Source: an uncultured Methanobacterium sp.
Lineage (GTDB): Archaea > Methanobacteriota > Methanobacteria > Methanobacteriales > Methanobacteriaceae
DNA length: 64,000 bases
Assembly: GCF_963666025.1 (NCBI RefSeq)
Contig: NZ_OY762552.1
Coordinates: forward strand, 806,001-870,000
Reading direction: 5' to 3'
The position numbers were made by a program, and so were the translations under genes. The notes beneath the pieces are model-generated. The model was not told the DNA's origin and made no database searches. It saw only the letters and a list, made by a program, of their open reading frames with translations. Shown here one piece after another: positions 1 to 14,779 of this stretch. How positions within the stretch are numbered: the first letter of the stretch is position 1; the number at the start of each line of letters is the position of its first letter.

Positions 1-100
1 ATAGATATAGAGATCTGAAACAATCCTATGGACTTTAAAGAGATCTGAGAATCCAAATGGTATTTTAAATAAATCTAATGGGACCCTATTAGATTTAATA

Positions 101-158
101 GAATCCTTAGGATAAAATCCTAAAGGGATAGAATCCTGAAGGGATAGAATCCTGATGG
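101..158. repeat. Imperfect 16-nt tandem repeat
   Basis: Three consecutive units of about 16 nt (115-130, 131-146, 147-158) share the core ATCCTGAAGGGATA, preceded by a shorter 14-nt version at 101-114. They lie just beyond the 3' end of rpoP (minus strand). I see no open frame or hairpin that explains them. The left 100 bases of the window are similarly AT-rich, with weaker copies of the AATCC core. Confidence 0.75.
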
Positions 159-184
159 AATCTTAAGATGCCATCAAAAAGATT

Positions 185-316
185 TTATCTAGCTTCCACA
201 TGTCGCCTGACCGGGGGGATCTCCTTGAAGAGAATCCTGTAACGGCAGCTGGGACATTTGGATTCTGTGTAACCTTTAATATCTACCAGTGTACCACATT
301 TATCACATTTATACAA
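185..316 (-). CDS. rpoP: DNA-directed RNA polymerase subunit P (Rpo12)
   Basis: A 43-residue protein, the zinc-ribbon subunit of archaeal RNA polymerase, equivalent to eukaryotic Rpb12. Two cysteine pairs, C4-x2-C7 and C21-x2-C24, form the zinc site. The C-terminal basic tail (IPPVRRHVEAR) is characteristic of the family. The start is TTG at 314-316, directly after the TAA of rpl37ae. A GGAGGT ribosome-binding site lies inside the last codons of rpl37ae, 7 nt upstream. No in-frame ATG is available, so the TTG start and translational coupling to rpl37ae are well supported. It is the last gene of the superoperon visible here and is too short for ordinary ORF cut-offs. Confidence 0.93.
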   Translation of the reverse strand: MYKCDKCGTLVDIKGYTESKCPSCRYRILFKEIPPVRRHVEAR

Positions 317-882
<566 letters not shown>

Positions 883-1683
883 TTATGCTTTGGGGATAAG
901 CTCACGAAGTTCTTTAGTCTTGGTTTGGGCTATTCCAACAGCTTTTAAGACTTCTTCACGTGTGAGTGGGACTGATCCACCTTTCTGCATGGCACAGATA
1001 CTTCCATCGGTTCGCACACCTATGGAGATTCTGGCATCTAAGACATCATCTTCTTCCAGGGAAGGATCTACCACCAGTTCTCCCCCGATCTTGGCCAGGG
1101 TGCACATGAGGGCTTGTTCTGCGATTGGAATTGGAACCATGGTTTCATAGTCAATTACTACTTCATCATTCTCAATGGTTGTGCTTGGGATTTTGGTATT
1201 CATAAGGGCGGCTAAGCTACCCAGAACTGCAGCATCCATGAGGTTGCCATCGTAATCCACAATGTGAAGGTCCAGGAATATCATCCAGACTTTCTTTCCA
1301 GGGATGATGACCATTTTTTCCAGGTCCACTACTTTCCCTTCCCGTATACAACGGTCGGTTACTCTGGACAGTTCCACTGAAGTTTCATTGGGTGGTCCTG
1401 CTTCGAAGTTAGGGGCTGCCATGGGCAGAAGTTCGGAGTTGGTTATTAAGACACCTACATTGGGCGTGTCAGGGAATGGTTCACCGATCTGGGGTTTGGC
1501 ACCTACTACTATCTGGGTGTTACCTATTTTCACCCGGGCGGAACCTTCTGCTTTTTTAATGACCCCTGCTTCCAGGCTTATTTCCCGGTACTGGTCCAGG
1601 GCTCTTCCGTCTGCTCGTTCTCCGTTCTTGACGAGGTTGGCAACGCTTTCCCTTATGATCTCTGGAACTATGCTCTGCACCAT
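883..1683 (-). CDS. rrp42: Exosome complex subunit Rrp42 (non-catalytic RNase PH-like)
   Basis: A 266-residue RNase PH-fold protein that pairs with Rrp41 to form the hexameric ring of the archaeal exosome, which degrades and polyadenylates RNA 3' ends. Rrp42 contributes RNA and phosphate contacts but is not itself catalytic. An RADGR motif appears near residue 23, and GVKK-type Rrp42 signatures follow. The start is ATG 1683, with GGTGAT ending 4 nt upstream inside the rrp41 stop region. The 3-codon-longer GTG start is less likely. It follows rrp41 with essentially no gap, consistent with coupled translation of the two ring subunits. Confidence 0.95.
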   Translation of the reverse strand: MVQSIVPEIIRESVANLVKNGERADGRALDQYREISLEAGVIKKAEGSARVKIGNTQIVVGAKPQIGEPFPDTPNVGVLITNSELLPMAAPNFEAGPPNETSVELSRVTDRCIREGKVVDLEKMVIIPGKKVWMIFLDLHIVDYDGNLMDAAVLGSLAALMNTKIPSTTIENDEVVIDYETMVPIPIAEQALMCTLAKIGGELVVDPSLEEDDVLDARISIGVRTDGSICAMQKGGSVPLTREEVLKAVGIAQTKTKELRELIPKA

Positions 1684-1684
1684 C

Positions 1685-3199
<1,515 letters not shown>

Positions 3200-3214
3200 T
3201 AGGCTAAAGAAGTT

Positions 3215-3910
3215 TTATTCTAAGAGTTTGGATTCAACCTGTCCATGGGTAATTTCTGAGAGTTTTTGATAGAAACCTTCCTGCATACCCCCAGGGATTT
3301 CCACTACAGCAACCCATGATCCGTCCTGTTGCCATTCTTCCTTTATGGTTTTTCCATATTCAGGTATAACTCCATAGACCCGTCCGGTGTCTTCTCCAGG
3401 TATGTGGATAGCTACTCTAACTTTTTCAAGTCTTATGGGTATTAACCTACGGATGGCTTTTAGAGTGATGTTCACCTGTTCATCCACACTTTTAAAGGGA
3501 TCCACCCGGATTTTAGCCTCTTCCATGGCTATTTCAATCCTTCTAGCAGGGTGGGGGAGCTTTGTCTGAGGGTTTATGGCTTCTCGAGCAATTTTAGCCA
3601 CGACCATTCTCCTCTTATCCTCCTGCATCTCCCTCCGTTGTTGGGCGGTGAGTTGGACCTGCCCTTTACGGATGATGATAACAGCAGCTTCCAGGGGATC
3701 AGTGGTATCAAAGGCCTTATTCATTGCCTCTTCCGATGCTTTATCCCCCTTCTTAGCATCCTTGAAAACCTCTTCAACAGCCAATATCTCTTCAATTTTG
3801 ATATCTTCTCCCTTTTTAAAGTCAGATGCCAGATCTGGATCCACCAGAATCTCAAAACGTTCCCCGTAGTATTCCAGGCGGGCTAAAACTGCATCTTCCA
3901 GGGTGATCAT
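3215..3910 (-). CDS. sdo1: Ribosome maturation protein SBDS homologue
   Basis: A 231-residue protein of the Shwachman-Bodian-Diamond/Sdo1 family, which in eukaryotes releases eIF6 from 60S subunits; archaeal members are taken to act in large-subunit maturation. The three-domain family length is intact: FYSH-type N-terminus with LEDAVLARLEYYGERFEI, a central helical domain with TAQQRREMQEDKRR, and a ferredoxin-like C-terminus. It starts at ATG 3910, three bases after the psmA stop, with GAGGA upstream. Its place between psmA and rrp4 is the classical archaeal linkage tying ribosome biogenesis to the exosome and proteasome. Confidence 0.94.
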   Translation of the reverse strand: MITLEDAVLARLEYYGERFEILVDPDLASDFKKGEDIKIEEILAVEEVFKDAKKGDKASEEAMNKAFDTTDPLEAAVIIIRKGQVQLTAQQRREMQEDKRRMVVAKIAREAINPQTKLPHPARRIEIAMEEAKIRVDPFKSVDEQVNITLKAIRRLIPIRLEKVRVAIHIPGEDTGRVYGVIPEYGKTIKEEWQQDGSWVAVVEIPGGMQEGFYQKLSEITHGQVESKLLE

Positions 3911-3913
3911 GAT

Positions 3914-4682
<769 letters not shown>

Positions 4683-4755
4683 TTTAAATTTTTTGATAAA
4701 ATAATGAACTTCAATAAAATATTGATTTATAACTTAATAAAACCATTTATACATT

Positions 4756-5238
4756 TTACTCATCTGCTGCTTTCAATTTAATAAAGTTTGTTATTGCTGC
4801 CTTAATGGTTCCAGAAATTCCCAGAGTCTGGAAAACCACCTTTTTTCCGTGAAATTTAGTTATGGTAGGAATGACTGCCCGGGCGCGATCTACTTCATCC
4901 CGTTTACATCGGATGATTCCCTTAACCACGTGCCTTCCAGTAGCAGGATAATTATTTGCAGTTGCAGAATAACTATTCCCAGTTGTAGGATAATCATTTC
5001 CAGTGACAGAATTACTCTTTCCGGTTGTAGGATAATCATTTCCAGTAACGGGATAGTTCCAGACCTTTACCACCCACAAGCCCAGTTTGCTGGTTCCACA
5101 GGATCCATAAAGGTTTCCAGATGACTCTGTAACCAGGGATATCACATCCTCTCGCTGGAGGGGAATTTCTGAGAAAGCCTGGAAGGCCAGGTATCTTTTC
5201 TTATCTCTAAGGTGTGTGGGTAGTATTTTAAGCTTCAT
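4756..5238 (-). CDS. rnp2: RNase P protein component 2 (Pop5) with heptad insertion
   Basis: A 160-residue Pop5/Rnp2 homologue, a protein subunit of archaeal RNase P, which matures tRNA 5' ends with its partner Rpp30 (rnp3, next gene upstream). The core is recognisable: KKRYLAFQ near the start, a beta strand LGLWVVKVW ending at residue 60, then HVVKGIIRCKRDEV from 103 and a C-terminal GKKVVFQTLGISGTIKAA. Between these, residues 61-102 are six 7-residue repeats that other Pop5 proteins are not expected to have. Without them the length would be about 118, the family norm. The insertion falls at a loop between strands, so function may be kept. No frameshift or stop is seen. Confidence 0.88.
   Translation of the reverse strand: MKLKILPTHLRDKKRYLAFQAFSEIPLQREDVISLVTESSGNLYGSCGTSKLGLWVVKVWNYPVTGNDYPTTGKSNSVTGNDYPTTGNSYSATANNYPATGRHVVKGIIRCKRDEVDRARAVIPTITKFHGKKVVFQTLGISGTIKAAITNFIKLKAADE
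4933..5058 (-). repeat. In-frame 21-nt repeat inside rnp2 (6 units)
   Basis: Six consecutive 21-nt units encode 7-residue repeats of the pattern [NDS][YN][PS][VTA]T[GA][NKR] (NYPVTGN, DYPTTGK, SNSVTGN, DYPTTGN, SYSATAN, NYPATGR). The units vary at both DNA and protein level but stay in frame, so this is an older or selected expansion rather than a fresh slippage error. Confidence 0.92.
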
Positions 5239-5306
5239 AAACTCTTATATCTCCGTATATCTGAGCTTATTCATAGTGATATATTTTATTTTTAATTAGG
5301 TATGAG

Positions 5307-5478
5307 GGGTTTAGGATGATGAATTTAAGGTTTTGAGGGTTTAGGTTGATGAAATTTAGGTTATGAAGGGTTAAGTTATGATGAAATTTAGGTTATGAAG
5401 GATTAAGTTATGATAAATTTTAGTATAAGGGGTTTAGGTTATGAAGATCTGGCTATGAGGGGTTTAATTGGTTATGAG
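5307..5478. repeat. ~30-nt tandem repeat between rnp3 and rnp2
   Basis: The 338-nt gap between rnp3 and rnp2 is filled by about 5.5 imperfect units of roughly 30 nt: 5307-5336, 5337-5366, 5367-5398, about 5399-5429, about 5430-5458, and a partial copy. The shared core is GGGTTTAGGTTGATGAAAT followed by TTAGGTTATGA. No gene is supported; the open frame crossing it on the plus strand runs antisense into rnp3. Confidence 0.85.
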
Positions 5479-5576
5479 TTCCTTTTAAACGACAAATTAG
5501 TTGAATATCCAAAAATTGACACGATAAACCATAGTATAAACAATTTCCTACACATCTGTTCAGGAACATCTGTTAA

Positions 5577-6305
5577 TTATTCCATTAAACGTACCCCGGG
5601 GACTATGACTTTATCTCTTATTTTATTTCTTTGGATAATTTCCTGTGGAGTTTTTGACAATGCACTCATGGCCTCATCGTTAGTCATTCCAAAACAGGCA
5701 GCCAGTGCTATTATACCTCGGGGGTTGCGCAGCCCGTAAAATGAATTGGTGTCACTGGTGATTATAACCGGGACTCCGTATTTACGATGCAACTTCATAA
5801 TCTGCTGAAACTGATTTAAAACCCGGTATTGCTGGTTAGGGCGAGTTAAAAGGAAATATTTCAGGTTTATTTCTAATGCAACCCTGTTTTCAGCTGCTTT
5901 AACTGCCAAAACATGGTTAACACCACTATCAAACCGGCTACGATAAGGATGGCTTAGGATATCAACACGAGGATCTTCGGTGGCAGCTCTGTTTATTTTA
6001 AGGTCACCACCATGAACCAGTATAACATCAGCTTTCTTACGAAATCTTTGTACCTGTTTTCGGAGATCTTCCTGATTTTTAGCCTCTATCTCCACACATA
6101 GCTGGATAGAAATGGGTTTATCCCCATCTTCATTCAGGTTCAATTCTTCATTCAGATCATTAATGCTTTTACGCAGGTTTTTAATGGTTTCAGGTTGATT
6201 TAAACAATCTCTGGAATAAACAGTCAACCCTACTCCATGGTATCCTATGTTTCCAGCATCTATGGCCAGTTCAGGACCACCATGAATATGTAAATCAAAA
6301 AACAT
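5577..6305 (-). CDS. rnp3: RNase P protein component 3 (Rpp30)
   Basis: A 242-residue Rpp30/Rnp3 homologue, a TIM-barrel-like protein subunit of archaeal RNase P that forms a complex with Pop5. The N-terminus MFFDLHIH, the internal VDILSHPYRSRFDSGVNHV and the VPVIITSDTNSFYGLRNPRGI segment are family hallmarks. A GGTG ribosome-binding site precedes ATG 6305. It lies downstream of the COG1325 gene by 9 nt. The next gene, rnp2, comes only after a repeat-filled gap. Confidence 0.93.
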   Translation of the reverse strand: MFFDLHIHGGPELAIDAGNIGYHGVGLTVYSRDCLNQPETIKNLRKSINDLNEELNLNEDGDKPISIQLCVEIEAKNQEDLRKQVQRFRKKADVILVHGGDLKINRAATEDPRVDILSHPYRSRFDSGVNHVLAVKAAENRVALEINLKYFLLTRPNQQYRVLNQFQQIMKLHRKYGVPVIITSDTNSFYGLRNPRGIIALAACFGMTNDEAMSALSKTPQEIIQRNKIRDKVIVPGVRLME

Positions 6306-6314
6306 CCTTACACC

Positions 6315-7280
<966 letters not shown>

Positions 7281-7283
7281 TAA

Positions 7284-7477
<194 letters not shown>

Positions 7478-7523
7478 TTATTGGATCCATACCCCACCAG
7501 TGATTAATCACCGCAGATTAAGG

Positions 7524-8948
<1,425 letters not shown>

Positions 8949-9045
8949 TTTATCTTTCACTCCCTCCTAAAATTGAATTCTTCTAAAATTTAGTCCTCTG
9001 ATCTTTAAAAATAAGTTAGGATGTCCTGTAATCTTAATTTTCAGT

Positions 9046-9980
<935 letters not shown>

Positions 9981-12059
9981 TCAAGAATGATCCAGCTTTT
10001 CTTGGAAGGTTATATCAAATTTAGTTCCATTACTGGTGTCCAGTTTGATTAGAGCACCGATCTGTTCAGATAAACTGTAAATTAACATTATACCCAGTGA
10101 ATCCGATTTTTTAGGGTCAAAGTCTGGAGGGAGACCAACTCCATTATCACTGACTGTTAACCTAAATTTATGGGGGCCCTCATCAGTAGAAGAATGGAAA
10201 TTCACCCTTATTTCACCACTGTCACCATCGGGAAATGCGTACTTTAAACAGTTGGATATCAATTCTGTTAAAATGAGTCCCAGTGGAATGGCAGTGTTTA
10301 TATCCAGCATAACCTCATCCACATTAACACTCATCTTCACCCTTTTAGGATCAGCAGCATAGCTGTAGAATAGGTTTTTGGCCAGAGTGTTAATGTATCC
10401 ACTGAATTCTATCCGTTTAAGATCACTGGACTGGTAAAGGCTTTCGTGGATCATGGCCATGGATTTCGCACGGTTCTGACTATCTTTAAAAATATCCCGG
10501 GCATCTGTATCCTTAATATACCGTGATTGCAGGTTAAGAAGACTTTGAATTACCATTAGATTATTTTTAACGCGGTGATGGATCTCCTTCATCATCAGAT
10601 CCTTTTCTTTTAAGGAATTTTTCAGTTCTTCCTCCAGTTTTTTCCGCTGGCTAATATCCCTGGCCACGATCTGAACCGCCCGCTGACCATTATAGTTTAT
10701 TGGGGCATCCCCTACTTCAATATCCTTAAGTTGTCCATCGAGGGATATGATTTTTTCTTCAATGAAATCTAACCTTTTATTTTCAACGAAAACTTCATGT
10801 AACCGTTTTTTAGCAGTTTCCACTGAATCCGGATGGTAAAAACTGAAAAGATTTTTATCTAAAAGATCTTGAGGATTCTCCATACCAAATATGGTGGCGG
10901 AAGCCTTGTTGGCGAAAACGATTTTCTCACCCATAACCACCAGAATTGCATCGGGTGAAAGTTCAGATAAATTCTTATAACGTTCTTCACTGTCAATATA
11001 ATCTTTTTCAGCTCTTTTGAGCTTACTTATATCCTGAATTGTTAATAATCGTCCTTTAAATTCATTTTTATCATAAAGGAAGGTGATCTGCATTCGGATC
11101 CACAGGTTGAATTGATCACCTATAAATATTGTTTTTTCTTCACCAGCTTTATTATAGAACTCTTTTATTTCAGGGAATTTATCCAGTAGTTCTGTTGCCT
11201 GTTTCCCCACATCATCTTCAGTTATTCCAATCATTTCTGCAGCAGGGTTAACATCGATTAAGGTACCGTTGGTATCAAAAACCATGAACCCATTTTTTAT
11301 TGTTTCGAAGAGTTTTTCATAGGCAATGGGCCTTATACCCAGTAATGAAAATTTAAAAATTGATACTGCCAGTAGTAGTCCGGAAATAGTTAACCCGAAT
11401 GGAGTTATATCCAGTCCAGGGATGCCCAGTATATCCGTGTTGTACAGGACACTGCAAAATAGGGGTATCACCCCACTTGTGATCAGGATCAATATTTGGG
11501 TGTGGTATGCCCTGGGAGATTTCATTAAGAGCCTTAACAGGACTACCAGTCCCAGGATTATGAGTATAAAACTGTAGGCAATGTTAACCCAGAATCCCAC
11601 TCCATGGGCGTAGATTAATAGTGAACCAGTAACCTCCGAAACCGGGGTGATGCTGGGCCAGATGAGTCCATGTAAATCATTGGTAAATGCCAGGAGGATG
11701 ATGACCAGGGGCAAAACCATTAACATCCCAATATATTTTGGTTTAAGGTATTTTTCGTGTTGTGCGTATTCTAATATCACAATAAACCATAAAGGTGCCG
11801 CGGTAGCCACTCCAATGTAACTGATTTTTATCCAGAATATTTTAGCCCACATCTGGACACTGAAAAATTCCATGGCTGAACCCAAACACCATAAAAATAC
11901 AGATAAAGTCAGTAGGGAAAAATAAAAGTATAAATTAGATGAACGCTTCTTTAGGCTGTAAAACGATAAATAAAGGAGTATTATGGCACTAATAAGTAGT
12001 ATGATGCCTAAAAAAGAATGTTGTGATGCCATAGTAGATCTACTCAGTGAATTTTCCAA
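9981..12059 (-). CDS. Orphan membrane histidine kinase, 7TM-PAS-PAS-HisKA_2
   Basis: A 692-residue sensor kinase. Seven hydrophobic segments span roughly residues 12-245 in the pattern of the histidine-kinase N-terminal 7TM domain. Two PAS domains follow (about 250-350 and 365-470), then a HisKA_2-type dimerisation helix with HHRVKNNLMVIQSLLNLQSR carrying the phosphoacceptor His. The HATPase domain has N-box ELISNCLKYAF, DNGVGLPPDF and LGIMLIYSL. The start is TTG 12059 or ATG 12032; neither has a strong ribosome-binding site. No response regulator is nearby, so its partner is unknown. HisKA_2 kinases are the common type in methanogens. Confidence 0.88.
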   Translation of the reverse strand: MENSLSRSTMASQHSFLGIILLISAIILLYLSFYSLKKRSSNLYFYFSLLTLSVFLWCLGSAMEFFSVQMWAKIFWIKISYIGVATAAPLWFIVILEYAQHEKYLKPKYIGMLMVLPLVIILLAFTNDLHGLIWPSITPVSEVTGSLLIYAHGVGFWVNIAYSFILIILGLVVLLRLLMKSPRAYHTQILILITSGVIPLFCSVLYNTDILGIPGLDITPFGLTISGLLLAVSIFKFSLLGIRPIAYEKLFETIKNGFMVFDTNGTLIDVNPAAEMIGITEDDVGKQATELLDKFPEIKEFYNKAGEEKTIFIGDQFNLWIRMQITFLYDKNEFKGRLLTIQDISKLKRAEKDYIDSEERYKNLSELSPDAILVVMGEKIVFANKASATIFGMENPQDLLDKNLFSFYHPDSVETAKKRLHEVFVENKRLDFIEEKIISLDGQLKDIEVGDAPINYNGQRAVQIVARDISQRKKLEEELKNSLKEKDLMMKEIHHRVKNNLMVIQSLLNLQSRYIKDTDARDIFKDSQNRAKSMAMIHESLYQSSDLKRIEFSGYINTLAKNLFYSYAADPKRVKMSVNVDEVMLDINTAIPLGLILTELISNCLKYAFPDGDSGEIRVNFHSSTDEGPHKFRLTVSDNGVGLPPDFDPKKSDSLGIMLIYSLSEQIGALIKLDTSNGTKFDITFQEKLDHS

Positions 12060-12176
12060 TTACCGTTACTAATTTTTATCTATGAAAATAATTTTTATCT
12101 GTGAAATATAATATAGTTTCTATTACAGAAAAAAAGGTTCTGTCAAAAAAACCACAATATCCACCCATTGAAACAT

Positions 12177-12953
12177 TCATGGCTTTATGGTGTTGAGAAG
12201 TTTATCAAATTTTTTTTCGGCCATTACTTCATGTGTTAAGAATTTTCCATTGTGAAAAACACTAAAAATCCCAAAGGGAGTTGGTAAGTCTTTAGCCTGC
12301 TTAAGACTTTCCACCTTGATTTTTTCGGTTTGAAAACCATGTTTCAGGGCAACATCAACCATAATATCAACATAATCCGCATTAAATGGACACATGTCCG
12401 TGTAAATAAAGGTTAATCCAGTTTTTCCAGGAATCTCAGCTTTTTTTGCATTATCTGTGAATTGGGGTGTGGGTGCGTCTTCAGAGAATTTCTTCACCAG
12501 CATTTCAAAATAGGGCGGGGCCTCATCGCATATCTCAAACCCTTTTTTAAGATAGAATTTCTTATCCACTGTAAATGGGAGTTTTTTACGCCCGGTTACT
12601 GCTACTAATCCATTTTTATCATTATTCCGGGAATCCTTCTCCGATTCCTCCAGTAATTGGGAGCCGTACCCTTTACCCTTGTACCTGCCAGATGCCCAGA
12701 GACACTGAATAAAATTATAACCCGGAGCCTCAACTGGAAACCAAGCATATTCTGCGGGGACGTATTCAATGAACACTTTCCCCCGAACATTGAACTTTTT
12801 AAAGGTATGACCCTCTACAAATCTATCTTTTAACCAGGCCTTCTTAACACCGGCACGTTTCTGATTCTTTTTATCATTACCCAGTGCACAGCAGATATGT
12901 TCAGTGTCAATGTTATCCTTATTCAGAGTTATTATCTCCAGTTCTTCAGCCAT
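12177..12953 (-). CDS. GNAT acetyltransferase with C-terminal YoaP-like thioredoxin-fold domain
   Basis: A 258-residue protein. Residues about 5-155 form a GNAT domain: ASGRYKGKGYGSQLLEESEKD is the acetyl-CoA loop (motif A), followed by YLKKGFEI near 137. Residues about 175-258 resemble the YoaP-type thioredoxin-like extension, with CPFNADY where a Cys lies at the start of the fold and a later cis-Pro-like TPFGIF. The substrate is unknown. GAGGGG lies 6 nt before ATG 12953. It stands alone in a region of small accessory genes (GyrI-like proteins downstream in reading order). Confidence 0.78.
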   Translation of the reverse strand: MAEELEIITLNKDNIDTEHICCALGNDKKNQKRAGVKKAWLKDRFVEGHTFKKFNVRGKVFIEYVPAEYAWFPVEAPGYNFIQCLWASGRYKGKGYGSQLLEESEKDSRNNDKNGLVAVTGRKKLPFTVDKKFYLKKGFEICDEAPPYFEMLVKKFSEDAPTPQFTDNAKKAEIPGKTGLTFIYTDMCPFNADYVDIMVDVALKHGFQTEKIKVESLKQAKDLPTPFGIFSVFHNGKFLTHEVMAEKKFDKLLNTIKP

Positions 12954-13070
12954 TTATTTCCCCTCAATAGTTTTTGTATTTAAAGTCTCCGGATTGAAGA
13001 TATTCATTTATCCCTTATAAAGAAGCTTAATAGTTTTTAAACGCTTTATTAGTTTTTAAACATTTCCTGC

Positions 13071-13607
13071 TTACCTAGTTTTAACAGGAACATAGAAATC
13101 AACTTCAGATTCAGGATCTTCCATGCCTTTATACTGGTTTTTATGGTATGCCAGTGCCATGTAGGGATAAGCTTCATCATACTCTGAATTGGGAAGCCAT
13201 TCATTCCAGATGTATTCACCACCCCTGAACATATCTTCTCCTTTAAAGGTGAAAACTGCGTATTTTGTTGGGGGTAAAATCTTGCAGAACATTTCAATGG
13301 GCATTTCCTCTAGCTTCTTCATCTCAACTCCCACATAAACATAGAATTTCCCAGTCTCAGGGTAATCATCTGGTTGCAAGTGTACTTCATACGCCACATC
13401 CCCTAAAGCCTCTTTCTGAATTGAATCACCTAATCTTTGATATAGCTTATAAAAACGACCCCATAAAACTCCAATTTCGTTTTTTGAACTCCATTCTCTA
13501 TTTGAATGAAAAGGATCCCCATAATAAACACAACCAACTAATTTTAAACTTAATTTTTCGGTTATCTTAATCTTCTGAGGTTTTGGCTGGTCCGGGAGAG
13601 TGTTCAT
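13071..13607 (-). CDS. GyrI-like small-molecule-binding domain protein
   Basis: A 178-residue stand-alone GyrI/AraC effector-binding (SOUL-type) domain. Recognisable elements are LVGCVYYGDPF, VLWGRFYKL, the YEVHLQPDDYPETGKFYVYVGVEM segment, PPTKYAVFTFKG and a C-terminal DFYVPVK. Such domains bind hydrophobic ligands or gyrase in relatives. Nothing here identifies the ligand. The start is ATG 13607 after AGGATGAAAAA. The next gene upstream on the strand is another GyrI domain fused to TrmO, so two related binding domains occur side by side. Confidence 0.8.
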   Translation of the reverse strand: MNTLPDQPKPQKIKITEKLSLKLVGCVYYGDPFHSNREWSSKNEIGVLWGRFYKLYQRLGDSIQKEALGDVAYEVHLQPDDYPETGKFYVYVGVEMKKLEEMPIEMFCKILPPTKYAVFTFKGEDMFRGGEYIWNEWLPNSEYDEAYPYMALAYHKNQYKGMEDPESEVDFYVPVKTR

Positions 13608-13692
13608 TTTTTCATCCTAAATTTTTTTCCGGTAGTTGATATTCTGCAATACTCACTAACTAATTATGATACTGCAGTTTTGATAAAATTTA

Positions 13693-13714
13693 GTGATAAT
13701 TACTTTGTTATCAC
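13693..13714. other. GTGATAA-N8-TTATCAC dyad containing an orphan full Shine-Dalgarno
   Basis: A perfect 7-bp inverted repeat lies in the gap between the two GyrI-like genes. Read on the minus strand, it begins AAGGAGGTGATAAC, the full anti-16S complement, but no start codon follows at a usable distance. It could be an operator, an unused or decayed ribosome-binding site, or chance. Confidence 0.4.
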
Positions 13715-13825
13715 CTCCTTATTATTCTTGATAGTTGATTAACTGGATACACTCCCATTAATTGAGGGTACTGGGAGATAGTTAGGTTTAATAGTGTTGT
13801 TTTACTATTAGTTTTCTTATTTTGG

Positions 13826-14779
13826 TTAATATTCCCCTTTCCACTGTGGCCATAGGAACGAAAGCCATACTGGCATCTTAACTTCCTTCACACGATCAAA
13901 GGATGGTGTGTATGGTTTTAGATCAATAATAGGTGTACCATCAAAAGCATCAATACCAGTAATTTCCACAATTCCCTCTTTTTCATTAACATCAATTAAT
14001 TTGCAGGTGGTTAATGCCAGAGGATTGGGCCGGTACTCAGCACGGGTGGCAAAAACCCCGGCTAGGCGATTGGTAGCGTATGGTGGATGGGTACGTAATG
14101 CAGTCCTGTATCTGGCATTGTCAAATTTATCTGCCCACCAGAATACCATGACATGACCAAATTCTGCTAAGTGCTTTAATCCTAGACGGTAAGGTTCTGA
14201 AATTTCCAGATAGGTTTTGGAATTTTTCATTACCACCTGTCCAATTTTAAAGATTTTATAAGTCTCAGGGGTCTTTTGAATGTCAAAGAATTCTATGCCG
14301 GATCTGGTTTCATCCTGACATGAATCAGGAATAATGGGAAACTGTATCTCAGTCAAAAGCTCGTTTTCATTTACATCCTGGGGGCGGTTAAGGTAAATCT
14401 CACGGGGAGCCCCGATCATTTCACCCCCTTCTTTAAAAAGGTACTCCATCATTATCCCATAAGCTGAACCCACTCCATGGTAAGGTCCCTGGTAAATACT
14501 GAAGATAACCTGGTGTTGGGGCATTATCTTTATTTTGATCCTTCCTTCACCCTTTACCTGTCCTTTGAATGGTATTCCTACATCGTATTCCATCTTTTCG
14601 GGGGCCACATCCATGGGGCTGGTGTAGTATACTACAAATGGTGGTTCGCTGATTTTTAATCCTTTACTCATTATCCAACCAGTTAATTCCCCTATTAATT
14701 CTCCCATATCTTCTACTGGTCCAATATATGATATGCTGGCTACTTGTTTTTCTTCAATGGTTTTTGAATCAATTTTCAT
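13826..14779 (-). CDS. Fusion: GyrI-like domain + TrmO tRNA methyltransferase
   Basis: A 317-residue two-domain protein. Residues 1 to about 155 are a GyrI-like effector-binding domain (VASISYIGPVEDMGELIGEL...YHGVGSAYGIMMEYLF). Residues about 175-317 are a TrmO/YaeB (UPF0066) domain, which N6-methylates threonylcarbamoyladenosine-37 of tRNA-Thr using SAM. The TrmO hallmark region is present: THPPYATNRLAGVFATRAEYRPNPLAL-type sequence and DAFDGTPIIDLKPY. ATG 14779 has AGGAGA 6 nt upstream; the 45-codon upstream extension is hydrophobic, AT-rich and rejected. A divergent ArsR-type regulator begins 260 nt upstream. The fusion suggests ligand-controlled methylation, which is inference. Confidence 0.82.
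   Translation of the reverse strand: MKIDSKTIEEKQVASISYIGPVEDMGELIGELTGWIMSKGLKISEPPFVVYYTSPMDVAPEKMEYDVGIPFKGQVKGEGRIKIKIMPQHQVIFSIYQGPYHGVGSAYGIMMEYLFKEGGEMIGAPREIYLNRPQDVNENELLTEIQFPIIPDSCQDETRSGIEFFDIQKTPETYKIFKIGQVVMKNSKTYLEISEPYRLGLKHLAEFGHVMVFWWADKFDNARYRTALRTHPPYATNRLAGVFATRAEYRPNPLALTTCKLIDVNEKEGIVEITGIDAFDGTPIIDLKPYTPSFDRVKEVKMPVWLSFLWPQWKGEY

Noticed and set aside
5307..5478. Possible CRISPR array
   Set aside because: Units are contiguous and uniformly degenerate, with no conserved repeat alternating with unique spacers, and there are no cas genes in the window. It is a minisatellite.
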